The notes under the pieces are model-generated. The model searched no databases and had not been told where the DNA came from. It saw only the letters and a program-made list of their open reading frames with translations. A program made the translations under genes and the position numbers. From contig NC_065877.1 of assembly GCF_933775445.1 (NCBI RefSeq), positions 34,112,694-34,176,693 on the forward strand: a stretch of DNA of 64,000 bases, given 5' to 3'. Positions 32,252 through 42,361 of the stretch are shown in pieces; positions within the stretch are counted from its first letter, which is position 1, and each line of letters begins with the position of its first letter. This DNA comes from Argentina anserina (taxonomy: Eukaryota > Streptophyta > Magnoliopsida > Rosales > Rosaceae).

Positions 32252-33238
32252 ATGGCACAGTGCAAGTTGCCGCCAACCTCGGCAACCCAGGAGCAAGTTA
32301 AAAAGCCTAAACTGGCCGGAAAAGTCATGAAGCAGAAGACTAATCTGAAACTAATCGAGGGTCGAAAGTTTACGCTGTTAAAGAAGGGAGAGGAGCTTGC
32401 TACCCTCTGCAACGCCCAGGTCGCTGTGCTTATATATGGTTCCAACGGCAGTGTGCAGACCTGGCCAAACAACTCGAACACTGTCAGAGACATCCTGTTA
32501 AAGTACAAGCAGGCGGGCGGTAAGAAAATATGTGATAGATCAGTGAAATCTATAGAACATATAGTAGCTGATACTACTGGAGAAGGGCTCGATCAAAACC
32601 CTTGTTCTGAAGGGCTTGATGATCACATAGGTCTTTCGTTGCAGGAGGAACTTGAGATGTTACCGCAGGAATCATTGATGGGTTTGACTGGTTTCCTAGA
32701 ATCCAAGGAACAGAATTTAGATGAGACGATATACTTGATTGAGGATCCTTCACAACCTATTGAGGGATCAAATTGCTTTGGTCATCCGGACAACAATAGT
32801 CACTGTAACCCCCCTACTGAGCTTGCTGAAAATATCTGGGACAATCTGATGTCCGAGGATTTTGATAATGGCCAAACATTGTCCAAAGATTCAATCTGGC
32901 CATGGCAAGCTTCTGATTATACTGGTATTGGGATCAGTACTAGTAACTCTCTTGCATATCAAAACAGCCACTACCCTGACTCTCCCAATTGTATTGGGAC
33001 TGGTGCTATTAACAGTGATAGTGGCTTTGAACAATTGGGGTTTTTGCACGCTAGTGGAGACTTTGAGAATTATAGCTACAATATTGGTACTGGTATTGGG
33101 GCTCGTAGTTGTAGTAGTAACTCTCTTGATGATCAAAATAACTATTACCCTGATATTCCTACTAGTAGTAGTAATCTTTATGAACTTGGTCATGACAGTC
33201 ATGACCAATGGGGTATGCTGCAGGCTAATGAAGATTAA
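32252..33238 (+). CDS. Type I MADS-box-like protein
   Basis: Single ORF of 328 aa from ATG 32252 (MAQCKLPPTSATQEQ). Residues about 35-85 contain EGRKFTLLKKGEELATLC and AQVAVLIYGSNG, then VQTWPNN, which match the second half of a type I MADS domain (KKGxELxTLCxxxVAxLIY, then a W-P motif). The usual basic N-terminus of the domain is poorly conserved, so DNA binding is uncertain. No K domain; single exon, both typical of type I. The C-terminal part is Ser/Asn/Gly-rich with imprecise internal repeats (SNSLAYQNSHYPDSP and SNSLDDQNNYYPDIP). Type I MADS proteins mostly act in female gametophyte and endosperm as heterodimers; that is family knowledge. A frame break at the end suggests that the original protein was longer. 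Confidence 0.65.
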   Translation: MAQCKLPPTSATQEQVKKPKLAGKVMKQKTNLKLIEGRKFTLLKKGEELATLCNAQVAVLIYGSNGSVQTWPNNSNTVRDILLKYKQAGGKKICDRSVKSIEHIVADTTGEGLDQNPCSEGLDDHIGLSLQEELEMLPQESLMGLTGFLESKEQNLDETIYLIEDPSQPIEGSNCFGHPDNNSHCNPPTELAENIWDNLMSEDFDNGQTLSKDSIWPWQASDYTGIGISTSNSLAYQNSHYPDSPNCIGTGAINSDSGFEQLGFLHASGDFENYSYNIGTGIGARSCSSNSLDDQNNYYPDIPTSSSNLYELGHDSHDQWGMLQANED

Positions 33239-33609
33239 GGGCTAGTTGTAGTAGTGCCAGTAATGGATGCTGGATTAAGAATAGCAGTTCATTAGAAGAT
33301 TTTGAACGTTGGTTGAACGATGAGATCATGACAGGGTCAGAAGAACATCAAAGTTGTGCATCTGCTGCAGGTACATCTGGTTATAGTACTCCAAGTTCTT
33401 ATCAATCCGGGAGATGGTGGACCGATTCGATAGCTTTAGAGGCGGCGACAGACAATCTCAACAATTTTCTTAATGACCATGTTCGGCAGGGTCTGGTGGC
33501 TACTAAACCATCCCCTCTTGAAGAAGTATTGATGGCTGCATTGCAATTGATTAACTTCAGTCCTCGTTTTTTTTTTCTTTTTGTTAGATACAAAGTTGTA
33601 AGGTTCTAA
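33239..33609 (+). pseudogene. Frame-shifted C-terminal tail of the MADS-like gene
   Basis: Directly after the TAA at 33236-33238 another frame stays open with similar composition (SCSSASNGCWIKNSSSLEDF, then ERWLNDEIMTGSEEHQ, GYSTPSSYQSGRWWTDS, then NFLNDHVRQGLVATK) until it meets a T-rich stretch. Its style matches the MADS-like protein, and its SGYSTPSSYQSGR stretch is also echoed in the paralogue at 35290-35400. Either a frameshift has shortened the gene, or a small intron was missed. Confidence 0.5.
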
Positions 33610-33747
33610 ATTGGAGCACTTATGTTTTGCTGTAAACCAAACATTTATGATTAGACCTCCCATCTACTATAATTATGCAAACTAAAGCTCAACTGTAACT
33701 TGTTATGTTTTTAATCATGAAGAATAATCATTGATAAGGATCACTTC

Positions 33748-34225
33748 TTAAGTAGTGAGATTACAATCAAAGCTCAGAGTATCACAAACACAGTCTGGAG
33801 CAAAATTAAACCAAAAACAACCCGTTCTATCCTCATACACTATAGTACCTAAACGATGAACCACATTATTGCGACTAGGAACATGTTGAATGGTCACATG
33901 AGGAAGGTTTTTCAACAATTCTTTTATGTCATCAACGATGGCTCCCTTGGACATACATTCATGATCTCTTGCTCAGACTGCTGAAATTGCTTCAAGCCAG
34001 GCTGTTTCAACAATTGTGTGCGGAACATTCATGGTTTGAAGGAGCTTTAGGCCTTCTTTGATGGCAAGCAATTCAACCTGATTAGATGATGCAACATGCA
34101 CGACTGACATAGATAAAGCAGCCTTGGATTGGCCTTGATCATCCCGAAGGACACCTCCAACTCCCCAGGAGTGTGCTGTGCTAGAAAACTACCATCCACA
34201 TTCAACTTAAGCTTTTCATTCTCAG
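33748..34225 (-). pseudogene. RNase H-like (RVT_3 type) domain remnant
   Basis: On the minus strand from about 34225 downward: KLNVDGSFLAQHTPGELEV, later LKLLQTMNVPHTIVET-like text in another frame, and finally DDIKELLKNLPHVTIQHVPS followed by NNVVHRLGTIV. This is the pattern of the plant RNase H-like domain (start NVDGS..., end VTIxHVPRxxNxVAHxLA) found in LINE-derived proteins. Frameshifts and stops interrupt it. It sits between the two MADS-like copies. Confidence 0.65.
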
Positions 34226-34539
34226 GAGGCTTACACTGGTTTCACCGAAGTTGTGGGGAAGCTTCCTTTTTCTTAACACTTGAGAATTCTTGCAGCCAAA
34301 AAAATGAACTAAGCACTAGCTCACAAGCAGGATGTTATGGAGAAATTCCACTCAACTGTAAACTGTAATCTAAATTGTTTACTATTTGAGGTAGATAACC
34401 TTTACGGTTAGAATACTTTGCTTTCCAACGGGGTTTGGGAAGTTTGTTTTTCCGCTTACTTTCCTAAAACTGATCGTTCTCCGTATCCAATGGGGAAACA
34501 AACATTTCTTATAAAAACCCCCAGAAGCTATGAGAACGA

Positions 34540-35556
34540 AGAATACTCAACCTAAACCGCATCAGTCTCCATCCCTTAAAAAGAAAAGCAGAGGAGCTTG
34601 ATACCCATTCCGAAGGCAATGATAGCTCACCGGAAATGAAGAAACAAAAAAGCACAGGCTGGAGAAGAAGAGGTCGATGATTTGGAATCATGGGTTGATG
34701 AACTGGAGAATATTTTGATCCCAGAAGCAAAATGTACTGAGTTGTTGGGATCCAACGAGCATGGATCGGACGAGTTTCACGGATCACCACGGCCAATTGA
34801 TACTGCTGGAAAAGGGTTTGATTATCACGCTGATGAAATTGAGACGGTACCCGGGAAAACCTTGGAGTCGGAGAAACGAAAGATGCATGAGAAGAACACC
34901 TCTGAAGGATCGAAATCTAATAATGATCAGCAGGCTGACTTCATTAATGATAATTATCCCCCTCTAGGGATTACAGATGAATTCTGGAACAATCCGTTGG
35001 TTGCGTGTGTTTTGATGAATACCCTGCCACTGCTTGTAGTTTTGGGAGTACTAGTACTAGTACTAGTAGCTCACTCTCTTACCCGGTTTTTCCTACTGAT
35101 ATTGGGATTTGGGACTAAGACTACTAGTAGCAGTACTAATTACCAGCATCAATGTGACCCATGGAAGGGCCTTAGTACCGATTTTGAGAACTATTTCAGT
35201 AGAATTGGTGATAAATCTTGTATTGAGAATAATATTCCAACGGGGGATGATTTTGAACATGGGATGATGAGGATGACCACTGCTGCAAGGACACCCGGTT
35301 GCACTAGTTCTCCATTTCCTTGTCGATCCGGGAAAGGCCAGACATATCGGACGGGTTTCGAGGGGGTATACGCTAGCCAACCTTCTGTAGATCATGATCA
35401 GCAATTCATGGTGAATCCTCATCCATGCCCTAGTTCTCCATTTCCTTGTCGATCCAGGAAAGGCCAGACATATCAGACGTGTTTCGAGGGGGTATACGCT
35501 AGCCAACCTTCTGTAGATAATTGCTGATCAATTCCTGGTGAATCCTCATCCATTCA
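34540..35556 (+). pseudogene. Degenerate partial paralogue of the MADS-like gene
   Basis: The open frame 34682-35527 encodes about 281 aa, but its only methionine near the start is internal and no MADS domain is present. It shares text style with the first copy: acidic/Ser-rich, FENY..IG, and the segment TPGCTSSPFPCRSGKGQ resembles TSGYSTPSSYQSGRWWT at 33380. A very hydrophobic stretch (LPLLVVLGVLVLVLVAHSL) comes from a GTACTAGTACTAGTA run; read in another frame this region gives Ser/Thr-rich text followed by YPVFPTDIG, similar to YPDIPTSSSNLYELG of copy 1. A frame change is therefore more likely than a genuine membrane protein. Confidence 0.5.
35305..35556 (+). repeat. 126-bp tandem duplication in the MADS-like paralogue
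   Basis: TAGTTCTCCATTTCCTTGTC begins at 35305 and again at 35431; both are followed by the same GGGGGTATACGCTAGCCAAC. The period is 126 bp, in frame, giving two copies of SSPFPCRS(G/R)KGQTY(R/Q)T and the rest. Copies differ at a few bases. Confidence 0.9.
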
Positions 35557-38500
35557 CTGAAGTATTGCTGACTACCATTGGCGCCAAGGCAATATGAGTT
35601 GCATAAAAATCATGAGCTGATCACCATTGACTAATTCCAGTCCATCTCTGGTTCCTTTTTTATTGTTTCTGTGTAGTGGTTTAATTAGCTGTAATCTTGT
35701 AGTAGCTTGATTCTCCTGGACACCTTCGTTTATAGAATTTATTGATTATCTTACTGTTGGGTCCTAATTGATTAGTGTTAATCAGTCTTCAATTGGTCAC
35801 AAAACCAACTTTATAGAGATGCTTTTACAAAATTTGAGATTGTCGGGCTTCCTATATGAAATATGTGCATACGTTAAAACACTTAATAGTTAATACTTGT
35901 ACTTACATGATTGTTTTTCTATAAAACTTAACCCAAACATGAAATATTTCTTTACATGCTTCCATATCTAATCGAAACTAAAGTTATCGAAATATTGTAG
36001 AAATTTGCATACACACGAGACTAACATTCTCGTCGTCAGAGTTCTGACTTGAGCAAATCCTCAGACAACCGAGGGAAAAATCGAGTTTGAAACGAGTCTC
36101 CCCATTTTGGTGTAGACAGAACTTGATCATGTAAGGACACCAAGTTGCTTAATTTCTGAAATCATTCAATGACACCACAAAACTTTCTACTGAACAAGTG
36201 TTCTTAAGTACACACCACAATGGAAATTGGTCTTTTTGGTAAGTAATGTAAATGAGTTGGTAAGTAATGGAAATGAGAATTCCATGAAAATCATCATTAC
36301 TCTAAAAAACAAAAACCTCTGGCCCAACAAAAAAGAGAGAAAGCGTGTGCGTACGACACGCCGTATGACATTGACATGCTTTTTCCACAGTTAAGAACTA
36401 CATGTGGTATCCGAATCCTGACCCCAGATCTTCTGTCCCTCCAACTCGACTCCCCTGCTTTGCTTTGCTGTTCTTATCCACTCTCGTGCCTCCACGTCGT
36501 CGCCCTTCCCTTTCCCCGCCACGTGTTGTCCGCTCTGATAACTACCCGCCAAATACCGCCACTCAATATATTGAAAAAGAAAACTTGCAACTTGGCCCTC
36601 TTGCTCCTTAACGGGCCCCACCACGACACCACGTCACTCTCCCCTCCCATCAATCCATCACATCTTACTTTATCATATCATCTTCCTTAATCTATCATTT
36701 TTAATTAGACAATTGGACTCGATCAATCATCTTAGGATTGATATCATCATCATTTTCCAAGTTAAATTTGTGCACATCCTCTCTTGTCATGGTAAAACAA
36801 GAGACTTTGGTTACTTTTGTCTTTGCTTTGAACCTAATTGAAGGGATATGGAAGACGAGAAATTGTCGTACATAATCCACGATGATTTATATATATAAAT
36901 ACATTGCTGAATAAGCGAGGTCTCATATACGAGCTTTGAAAATTTGTTGATCATAAATTTTGAGTACAATTCGCTTCTTTTCGAACATTCCTGTTTTTTC
37001 TAACCATACTGTCATTCGGATTCATCAACAGTAATTTTAAAGATTTCTAAACAGATTATTAATCTATTAAAGATCCAAAATAGTGAACAACAACACGAGT
37101 AGCACAACCCCTCTCTCCAACCATATATATTTTCTAAAAAATTCACTTTCTTACAAAAAAAATTCAAGAGTCTTTGGGGAGCTCTGCAAAAGCCAGTGGA
37201 ACTCTAGGGTTTAGAAAATTTTTGTTTTTCGTCCGACGATGCGTCTAGTGACACTGTCATCGGACGAGAGTTGGAGAGGGCATGCAAAAGGCCTAGTTTG
37301 GAGGTTGCGCTGGTGGTGGATCTCTAGAGGATCGTGGCTCTATTGAGTTCAAAGAGGACGTTGGCTTTTCGGGGTTGTTGTAGTTGATTTCGACGGTGAT
37401 GTTATGGCGCGGCCTTTGAACGGATGGCCAGGCTTCCATTGGCTGTGGAGTTGGGTTTGTGTGGAGAGAAAAGATGAGGTTGTGACAACGATGGCGGCAA
37501 TTTGTCGATTTCTTTTTTTGGTGAGTTCTTGGAGCCTCATTCCTTGATTAAATCTTGACTAGTGAAGAACGGTATCTTTGCCACATGCTTGACCGAAGGC
37601 AATCTGGCTGCGACGCGTGTTGACCGTTGGGGATCAACTCGAGGATTGGAAGGTGACAACGTATCTGATTTGATCGTTTTTCTGTGCCTATTGTCCTCTG
37701 GTGTGTTCGTGGAGGTGGGACTGGGCCTTGTTTTAGTCAAGTAGGTAGGCTTGGGGTTATGGTCCCAAGTTTGGTTTTTTTTTTTTAGGTTTTAATTATT
37801 TGGTGTTTTTCTTGTCCCTCATCTTTTGAGGAGGGTTTAGGATGTCAGTAGGTAGGGTTTGGTCGGGTCGTTGAGTGCACATGTTTAAGGTGTATATTAT
37901 ATCAAGAGATTATCTAAAAGTCGGTGTTTTCTAGATGTCAATGTAATGAGGAGATTGTCTATGCAAATATGCCGGAAGTTTTTGTATGTGATGTTATTAT
38001 AGTGGTTCTCTTCTTGAGATTGGTGAGAGTAATTATCGACTACTTTTGGAATTGGTTTTGATTGGTTCAAGATTTGACATTCTTGACTCATGTTTATTGC
38101 GTTTGTGATAATTCAGTGTCCAATAATATTTGGTCAGACGAAATGTAAAGATTCTTGTTCTATCACTGAGCGTTCCATTTGTTATAATCTTATTTTAATT
38201 AAATATATATTTTTTCTTTTCTAAAAAAACAAATAAAATACAAAACCTAATGATTTCTAAAATGTTAAAACATCATTTAACATATCATTTATACATGTAA
38301 TCATTGATCATTCATGTGTTTACGAGCTTGTCAAAACACCATTCATGGTAAATTTTACTGGTTTTACACTTGCTCAAATTCTTCTAATCACCATCATTCA
38401 TCATTGTTTTAGTTAATAAGGTATTCCTATTAAAACCTGTCCATCTCCACCATACCAATTCACTTGGCGACGACAGGGACAAAAAGGGAAAAGACCAGGA
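35557..38500. other. Long non-coding region, no gene recognised
   Basis: AT-rich in most parts. A G/T-rich block at about 37160-38230 ends in TTTAATTAAATATAT and looks like the tail of an old retro-sequence, but I could not find a conserved protein in any frame. A CACGTG core occurs near 36521. Confidence 0.4.
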
Positions 38501-38521
38501 ACCCGAATTCCCAGGCGTCTT

Positions 38522-38530
38522 CCACGTGGC
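38522..38530. promoter_or_regulatory. G-box/ABRE-like element 1 upstream of AFP gene
   Basis: CCACGTGGC, a classical ACGT-core ABA-responsive or G-box element, about 710 bp before the AFP start codon. Confidence 0.5.
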
Positions 38531-38799
38531 GGGCATTGGAGGCTATCAGGTCGCCCAGTTCGGGGAATCCAGCTCCCCTCACTCTAAATTTAAGATAGGG
38601 ATAGATACTCGGCCTCCGATAGGATAGAGCGAATTGCGGCTCCCTCTCTCTCCTCTAAAATAAACGACGACATATTTTCCCTCACAAACGTGGCCGTTTC
38701 TGCATCCCTCTCCCTCCCGCAACGTGTCGCATATCCCGTCAAACCAAACACCTCGCGACGCATGTTCGGCGTGTCCTTCAGATCTGCTTCTCTATCTCC

Positions 38800-38807
38800 C
38801 ACGTGTG
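38800..38807. promoter_or_regulatory. ABRE-like element 2
   Basis: CACGTGTG, ACGT core with GTG flank, about 435 bp before the AFP start codon. Confidence 0.5.
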
Positions 38808-38831
38808 CGCGCTGCATCTCTTCATGACCTC

Positions 38832-38839
38832 CACGTGTC
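38832..38839. promoter_or_regulatory. ABRE-like element 3
   Basis: CACGTGTC, the consensus ABRE form, only 24 bp after element 2. Paired ABREs are the arrangement that usually confers ABA response. Confidence 0.55.
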
Positions 38840-39236
38840 CCGCCCCCAGGGGGGCCTTTCCGTCATTGACTTGCTTCCTCCTCTATTTTTCCATAGTCTC
38901 AATTTTCATTCTCCTTCCTTCCCCCCCCCCGGTTTTCTGAACGTCATTACTCTCGTCGGTTCGTTCATGTGTTCGTCGAATTCCTTCTCATTCTGCTTCA
39001 TGCGTCTCGTGGGTATCTGCAACTGAAGATAGAGACGATGATGATGACGGTGATGACGTACTCCTCTCCTCTGTCGAAGCTAGGAAATATAGGGATTCTG
39101 GTGTACGATAACTATGTTATACTTCCGTGACAACAATCACAGTAGATAAGCTAAATTGATTGAATTTAGTTCGACTTTGTGTTCGGGAATTGATATTATA
39201 AGATTTTCATTCGTGGAGGTTTTTGATTTTGTTTCA

Positions 39237-40946
39237 ATGCCGCAAACGGAGGAAGGTTGCAACAGAGCAACCCGGCCGCTTTTCACGATTCCGGCGAGTA
39301 ACTTACAGGGAGATCTGTTTAGGAGAGTTGTTTCCGGCAATGATATATCACAAGAAGTCGTCGTTGACGAGCCGGTGGAAGATTCCGACGATGTTGAGCT
39401 GAGCCTGGGGCTGTCGTTGAACGGCAGGTTCGGGGTGGACCCGAGAGCTAAAGCGGGGTTGCATCTCAAACGGTCGTCTTCAATCTCGGACTTCTCGCCT
39501 GCGGCGGCGGCTTCGATGACTGCGGCCATGAGAGAGGAGGAAGCAACTACGTCTCGTGTACCGAGGCCGTTCGTGGTGCCGCTGATGAGGACGTGTTCGC
39601 TTCCGACGGAAACAGAGGATGAGTGGAGGAAGAGGAAGGAGCTGCAGAGCTTGAGGAGAATGGAGGCGAAGAGGAAGAGGTCGGAGAAGCAGCAGAGGAG
39701 TTATTCGAAGCTGCATAGGGTTCGGAGCCGTGAGAATTTTGAGGTGGATAGCAGACTAGCTGAGGCCTTTAATGTCGGCGGTTGTCCTCGGCTCCCGCCG
39801 GCACCGCCGCCGGAATCTCAGGGGACTATGGGGTCTCAGGGGAGTGGTTCTTCGGTCGTTACGGAGTCTGATAGCCAAGCAGCTGCTCAAGGTAACTCTC
39901 TTTTCATTTTACTTCAGAGTTTTTAGTTGACTATTATTATACGTTCATTATGATTTTTAACAATGAAGTAGTAGATCATTATTCTTCTAATTTTTACACG
40001 AATTCTCTGAAATTGTTTATCAGTTTAAACAGTGAAATTAGATCCTTGTTAGATCGGTCATTTTAGTTGATTTTATGGTGCATGTTATGTGAAAGATGCC
40101 CTAAATTGGATCGTATTGGGTTCATTAGTTAGTGTTCATGTGTAATTTCCTCCATATTAGTTGTTGATATGCCGTTCTGGAATCAATGGATGTTTTATAT
40201 TGAGTTGGTACTTCAAGAGGTGTGTGGAACATGTCTCTTAAATCTTAAACATGTTTTTTTGGATGTACATACCATATTATGATGATTTCAACAGAATAGC
40301 GTCTGTTCCGAGTAAGCAAACTTGAGAGATTCAACCATGTAGAATGAAATGCGTTTTTGTAAAAATAAACTGTTCTTCGTATGAGCTTTTATATTACGTT
40401 TACCTCCAGTGAGGACCGATATTGTAGAAGAAAAAACTGGTCCTTATTTTCTGTTTGTCGCACAAGCTTTTATATTGTTCGGTGGTGAAGCACTTACACC
40501 CTCTACATTCTGCCTCTTGTTATGCAGTAGTGCAGAACATCACTGAAGCAAGAAGCGACTCTAATATTGAGCCATTGCCAAAGAGTGGAAAGGAACAGCT
40601 TGTCGCCCCACGGGTGACTGGGAATGCTGAAAACTTAGGGCAGTTGAATGGAGTTGTCCAAATGCAAAATCACTGCAACAAGTCTGCAAGTCCTCCAAAG
40701 GGACCTAAGGAGATTGTGAGGAATGTGTTGGAGAATATGCCTTCAGTTTTTACCAAGGGAGATGGTCCGGACGGGAGAAGAGTAGAAGGCTTTCTTTACA
40801 GGTATAAGAAGGGTGAGGAAGTGAGGATCGTATGCGTTTGTCATGGCAGCTTTCTAACTCCTGCCGAGTTTGTCAAGCATGCCGGTGGGGGAGAGGTGCC
40901 ACATCCTCTTAAGCATATAGTAGTTAATCCTTCTCCCATTTTGTAG
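39237..40946 (+). CDS. Ninja-family AFP protein (ABI5-binding protein type)
   Basis: Two exons, 39237-39891 and 40528-40946, joined in phase 1 over a GT-AG intron; 357 aa, close to known AFPs. ATG 39237 begins [16 protein letters not shown]. Features in order: an EAR repression motif in [18 protein letters not shown] (about residues 58-75) that recruits TOPLESS co-repressors; a basic nuclear localisation region with [25 protein letters not shown] (about 123-147); and the C-terminal family domain with [40 protein letters not shown] and [12 protein letters not shown] proteins bind ABI5-type bZIPs and dampen ABA signalling; the related NINJA bridges JAZ and TOPLESS. The NGRFGVDP text after the EAR motif and the short length point to AFP rather than NINJA. 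Three ACGT boxes upstream fit ABA control. Confidence 0.93.
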
Positions 40947-42361
40947 TTCTGTGCCTGACAGCCATTCAAAACGAATGCAAGGTAGTGAAGTTCCAGCTAC
41001 TGTCCATTTTTTCTTTCTGGTCGTCTGGTTCTGTGGACTGGTGGCCATTTACATTGTATTTCATATCAAGGCCAGCTCATTGACGTGTTCCTTCTATCTG
41101 AATTGTCTTCCTCTTTTATCTATACATATACAGATCAAGTGGTAACCATGATCATGCAAACACGAAGCTTTGATTTGCCAGTCCTTAAATCCGAAATCAA
41201 ACTTGTTTGGCAAATGAGTAAGCTAAGGTCTGCTAACTGCAGTGATATGGAAACTCATCAAGGACGTTGAACACAGAAGGGAATTGGCGAGGAATTAGAT
41301 TTCGGCGCTTGGCACTTTGGCAGCACCTCCTATCTGGCAATAAATATCTTTCATCTTTGTTAAAATGCAGTGATACCTTCAGCACTTATAGTAAGTAATT
41401 AGTAAGAGTAGATCCAGCAGTGAAACCAATGGCTTTGCATACTGTATATGTTATATGATAGATGATGGCATGAAGTTTCTGATCCAGTTTCACTAAATTT
41501 ATACTCTTTGAGTTGCAGGTACAAGTGTGCAACTATAAAGGTAAAAGAATAGTATATGTCCTGCTAAAATGAAAAAAAAAACTGAGGCTCTAACTTCTTA
41601 AGCAGCCGAGGATCATAGTTTACTTCGTTGTTGTATCTTGAACCGAGGGTCACGACCTACAACCCTGGAAAAGGAAAGACCTTCCATCAGTACAATGCTT
41701 GCTCCAGTAACAAGTGATCTCATACAGTATGCAATGGAATAAAATCATAGATTGAAATGCAAGAAAAATGGTCAAAAAATCAGAGGAAAACATACCTCTT
41801 GGACATGTTGACTTGCGCAGTATGTTCCATGAGCATGATTCCATTCCATGAAACGACTATTTCAATAAGTAAAGCTCAGGATCATTGTCTTCCCCACTCG
41901 GGCAGTTTGATGAACTCATCAGTATCATCCTTAGGTGCGATCACTCTCAAAAATGACCTGAGCCTTTCCACGACCAAGAACCAATGACCATCACTGACTG
42001 AGGACACATCGACGGTCAGCCAGTGCTGCTCATTGTAGACATGTTTGTTGTCCATATAATCAACTCAATGTTTTATTGAACAACAAATGTAATATACACA
42101 CTTGGGACAAGGAAATAAACATCTGCATTCTTCTGCAGATCCACCATCAAGGCCCCTAATCACAGCAATATATATCAAAAACAAAAATTGGGGGTACAAG
42201 TAGTGTACAACTGCCGAACACTGTACAAGTGGGGTGACTACAGTTCTAAAGTTTAACCTAAGGCCAGTCGCCAAAGGGGGCTCGGTGCAAAAGCACAGAT
42301 TACAACGGCTCCTCTTTTCTACAGATAACTAATGTTAACCAGTACAAACATCATCAGACAG
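40947..42361. other. Region between AFP and RPK2
   Basis: Holds the AFP 3' UTR at the left and the RPK2 3' UTR at the right. The only coding-like text is the short minus-strand ORF at 41882-42055. Confidence 0.5.
41882..42055 (-). CDS. Unrecognised 57-aa ORF, possible gene fragment
   Basis: ATG at 42055 on the minus strand gives MDNKHVYNEQHWLTVDVSSV, then SDGHWFLVVERLRSFLRVIA and a tail DEFIKLPEWGRQ. Its amino-acid composition (Trp, buried hydrophobics, balanced charge) looks coding rather than random. I do not recognise a family. It could be a small protein, an exon of a minus-strand gene continuing to about 41640, or a remnant. Confidence 0.3.
   Translation of the reverse strand: MDNKHVYNEQHWLTVDVSSVSDGHWFLVVERLRSFLRVIAPKDDTDEFIKLPEWGRQ

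Noticed and set aside
34990..35100. Transmembrane helix in the 281-aa ORF
   Set aside because: Comes from a GTACTAGTACTAGTA run; another frame gives text similar to the MADS-like paralogue.
37160..38230. Possible LINE or retrogene tail
   Set aside because: No reverse transcriptase, endonuclease or other domain could be read in any frame, so it is left as unassigned.
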